This document shows, in pieces, positions 8,291-9,713 of a DNA stretch of 9,713 bases. A program made the translations under genes and the position numbers. The stretch comes from Paracoccaceae bacterium (lineage in GTDB: Bacteria; Pseudomonadota; Alphaproteobacteria; Rhodobacterales; Rhodobacteraceae). The notes beneath the pieces are model-generated. The model had not been told where the DNA came from, made no database searches, and saw only the letters and a list, made by a program, of their open reading frames with translations. Each line of letters starts with the position of its first letter. The stretch's first letter is position 1. The stretch lies in the NCBI GenBank assembly GCA_002746395.1, contig NVXA01000002.1, forward strand, positions 134,878 to 144,590, in the 5' to 3' direction.

Positions 8291-8315
8291 AAATGTTAAT
8301 TATTTCTTAACATTT
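8291..8315. repeat. AT-rich inverted repeat between the two lipoprotein genes
   Basis: AAATGTTAA (8291-8299) and TTAACATTT (8307-8315) are perfect 9-base inverted arms around a 7-base spacer. It starts two bases after the stop codon of the upstream lipoprotein gene and about 38 bases before the next start. Seven of nine pairs are A-T and no T run follows, so an operator seems at least as likely as a terminator. Confidence 0.5.
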
Positions 8316-8317
8316 GA

Positions 8318-8911
8318 TCACCCATCCAGATTTTGACCCTCGTCATCCTCGTAAACATAAGTGGTTGTCACGCCAGGAAGCTCAGCAAAAGCATCCATGA
8401 TCTTCCCTGGAAAATACGTGGTCGGGATACTTGAGAACATGGGAATGCCGTTCAAGACCGAAGACGCTGAAATTGCGCACCGTAGCTTTGCAGTTTTCCC
8501 TTGCGCCACCGCTCGCTGGAAAATCAGTTCTGCAATTTCAGGCGTAACCTGAACTTCCTGCGCTACAACATAATACCCGCGCCGCGCATGGTAGGATTTG
8601 TAATATTCCACCATCGCCGGATGCATTCCGTAATTCACGTCCCGCGCGTTCGGGCTGGTCGAGTGCCGGAATGTCCCCGCAGGATCATACAAAACCTGCT
8701 GCGATGCATTAATCAAAATGCCCGTATGTTCACCAAAATCCCCGTTTTCTTTAACCATAGTCATCAACGTAATCGAGGCAGGCAGCGGGCTAGCATATGC
8801 CGCCGATTGAATATCGGCGGACGTCGCAATCGGCGCGTTCCGTTCTGACCCTGCACATGCCGTCAATACGACAAGCGAAATGATTGAAATTACTGTGCGA
8901 AGATTTAACAC
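8318..8911 (-). CDS. Putative lipoprotein, possible permuted papain-fold cysteine hydrolase
   Basis: A 197-residue protein with an N-terminal signal and lipobox VLTAC, placing the lipidated Cys at residue 19. The start is GTG 8911, with AGGAG six bases upstream. After a short linker, the domain from about 45 to 185 contains GEHTGILINASQQVLYDPAG (60-79) with His62 and Asp76, and then LRCAISASSVLNGI (143-156) with Cys145 at the start of a likely helix. A downstream FPGKIMDAFAELPG (167-180) follows. The order His on a strand, then Cys opening a helix, is that of circularly permuted NlpC/P60 (YiiX/LRAT-like) hydrolases; this is inferred from pattern only. If right, it could be a periplasmic amidase, peptidase or acyltransferase. 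Otherwise it is simply a lipoprotein of unknown function. Neighbours give no clear clue. Confidence 0.88.
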   Translation of the reverse strand: MLNLRTVISIISLVVLTACAGSERNAPIATSADIQSAAYASPLPASITLMTMVKENGDFGEHTGILINASQQVLYDPAGTFRHSTSPNARDVNYGMHPAMVEYYKSYHARRGYYVVAQEVQVTPEIAELIFQRAVAQGKTAKLRCAISASSVLNGIPMFSSIPTTYFPGKIMDAFAELPGVTTTYVYEDDEGQNLDG

Positions 8912-8967
8912 GGCACTCTCCTAAAAATATCGACAGCTCTATTAAGAATAGCTTAAGCAAAACGTCC

Positions 8968-8993
8968 AAAGAAAAGGCGCCGTAAATGGCGCC
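8968..8993 (-). terminator. Intrinsic terminator of the cytochrome oxidase subunit IV gene
   Basis: On the minus strand GGCGCC (8993-8988), a six-base loop ATTTAC, and GGCGCC (8981-8976) form a GC-rich hairpin followed by TTTTCTTT. It lies 25 bases after the stop codon at 9019. It separates this gene from the lipoprotein gene starting at 8911. Confidence 0.82.
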
Positions 8994-9018
8994 AAATCAT
9001 CACAAATATGTTACCGAC

Positions 9019-9153
9019 TCAGGTGCCGACGATCGCAAGAAACACCACAACACCGATGCAAATATATGTTGTCCATTTGCCCAACTTCAAAAAGCTGTGA
9101 TAGGTTTTTTCTTGGTCAACGATATCCATGGAACCGTGCTCATAATCAGACAT
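9019..9153 (-). CDS. aa3-type cytochrome c oxidase subunit IV
   Basis: A 44-residue membrane protein, the small accessory subunit of alphaproteobacterial aa3 cytochrome c oxidase in the inner membrane. The N-terminus MSDYEHGSMDIVDQEKTY matches the family pattern (HG-x-MDI-x-x-QEKT-y/f), followed by FLKLGKW and one membrane helix at about 28-43. The start is ATG 9153, with GGGAG six bases upstream. The frame is open to an ATG at 9264, but that would add 37 residues unlike the family and overlap the upstream gene. In this order the subunit IV gene is usually found away from the main oxidase genes, as here. A terminator follows. Confidence 0.93.
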   Translation of the reverse strand: MSDYEHGSMDIVDQEKTYHSFLKLGKWTTYICIGVVVFLAIVGT

Positions 9154-9154
9154 T

Positions 9155-9271
9155 TTACTCTCCCGTTTTTTTGCGTTTTCCAAGGTTTGCCATGAAACTG
9201 CGAAAAATGAAAGCAACAATCCCTGCGGCCCTTCGTCGTGCCTCAAATTTTCTGCCAAAGCCACGCATCAT
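9155..9271 (-). CDS. Possible 38-residue basic peptide between hydrolase and oxidase subunit genes
   Basis: A short frame from ATG 9271 to TAA 9155-9157. It overlaps the end of the hydrolase gene by 29 bases and stops one base before the oxidase subunit IV start. It reads MMRGFGRKFEARRRAAG, then a hydrophobic IVAFIF, then RSFMANLGKRKKTGE: highly basic with one short hydrophobic patch. The tight fit to the next start is suggestive of coupling. There is no well-spaced ribosome site (GGAAG is about 12 bases upstream), and I recognise no family. It may be chance. Confidence 0.25.
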   Translation of the reverse strand: MMRGFGRKFEARRRAAGIVAFIFRSFMANLGKRKKTGE

Positions 9272-9713
9272 CCGCGCGCCGCTTCCGCCGAATTTTCCCG
9301 CCTTGGTGCAAATGGTTAAGGTGACCGTACGCCTCCACCAAGGCCAAACCGTATTCGCCATCCCCTATCGCGCGCTTGAACAGAGGCGCAAAACATTCCG
9401 CCGCTGTCTGTGGGGTTTCAAGATGTTTTTCCAACCGTATCAACGCACTATGATGGTTTTCAATCAACTGCGTCATACGATGCGGCAAGCCTGAAAACGG
9501 CAACTTATGCCCGGGCAAAACGAAATGTCGCTCCTGCGCCATCGTTCCCAAACGCTCGCAACTTTCCAGCCAATCCCCAACGGGGTCGGCTTCGGGTTCC
9601 GTCGCATAAACCCCCAAATTTGACGAAATCCCCGCGATAATCTGATCCCCCGAGATTACCAGATCATCATCGAGCGACCACAGCGTTGCATGTTCCGGCG
9701 CATGCCCATGCCC
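9243..9713 (-). CDS. MBL-fold metallo-hydrolase, C-terminal part (5' end beyond window)
   Basis: The 156 visible residues run in from the right edge. They begin GHGHAPEHATLW, which holds the third metal-binding His motif, then LVISGDQIIAGISSN with the bridging Asp of the SGD motif, and FVLPGHKLPFSG with the last His. From about residue 90 to the end (HSALIRLEKH, TAAECFAPLFKR, ALVEAYGHLNHL) lies a helical C-terminal extension resembling the winged-helix tail of LACTB2-like hydrolases. The N-terminal HxHxDH motif is not in view, so substrate and exact subfamily cannot be set; thioester, phosphodiester or RNA hydrolysis are all found in such proteins. TTG 9617 within it is not a real start, because the frame continues upstream with conserved motifs. 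The stop is at 9243, 89 bases before the oxidase subunit IV gene. Confidence 0.92.
   Translation of the reverse strand, partial: GHGHAPEHATLWSLDDDLVISGDQIIAGISSNLGVYATEPEADPVGDWLESCERLGTMAQERHFVLPGHKLPFSGLPHRMTQLIENHHSALIRLEKHLETPQTAAECFAPLFKRAIGDGEYGLALVEAYGHLNHLHQGGKIRRKRRADDAWLWQKI

Noticed and set aside
9154..9264. 37-residue N-terminal extension of the oxidase subunit IV from ATG 9264
   Set aside because: The family is about 44 residues long and starts at the MSDYEHG position, with a strong ribosome site directly upstream.
9066..9494. 142-codon plus-strand open frame near the right end
   Set aside because: It is opposite the hydrolase and oxidase subunit genes; basic, motif-free translation.

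Overview
The window looks like chromosomal DNA of an alphaproteobacterium, most likely a marine Rhodobacterales (roseobacter-type) species of moderate GC, roughly half by eye. The reasons are the gene order leuA-mreB-mreC-mreD-mrdA-rodA, the wording of MreB and LeuA, a 44-residue aa3-type cytochrome oxidase subunit IV, and a small conserved protein of a kind I associate with this order. No species can be named from the sequence alone. No tRNA, rRNA, insertion sequence, phage gene or CRISPR array was seen.

Positions 1-5478, all on the minus strand, hold the cell-elongation (rod) operon, read from right to left: mreB, mreC, mreD, mrdA (PBP2) and rodA. rodA is cut by the left edge. The last four genes are packed tightly: mreC and mreD overlap by 8 bases, and mreD/mrdA and mrdA/rodA by 4 bases each through the same TTGTGA junction, which implies translational coupling. 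MreB filaments, MreC and MreD organise the RodA glycosyltransferase and PBP2 transpeptidase that build the side wall.

Positions 5479-7224 contain a likely mre promoter, an inverted repeat behind leuA, and leuA itself (2-isopropylmalate synthase, first committed step of leucine synthesis). The 370-base stretch 7225-7594 has no large gene but is the most informative part of the window. On the minus strand it contains a promoter, a 21-codon leader peptide with a run of five leucine codons, and two mutually exclusive RNA hairpins. Their placement fits classical ribosome-mediated transcription attenuation of leuA. On the plus strand it carries the upstream region of the next gene.

Positions 7595-7900 (plus) encode a 101-residue conserved hypothetical protein, followed by a strong bidirectional terminator. 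Positions 7960-8911 (minus) encode two lipoproteins of unassigned function; the larger may be a circularly permuted papain-like cysteine hydrolase. Positions 9019-9153 (minus) encode cytochrome oxidase subunit IV with its own terminator. From 9243 to the right edge runs the C-terminal part of a metallo-beta-lactamase-fold hydrolase. A possible 38-residue ORF fills the gap between these last two genes.

Overall this is mostly core genome. I found no evidence of an entirely new multi-gene system. The leu leader, the second lipoprotein and the nested small ORF most deserve a second look.
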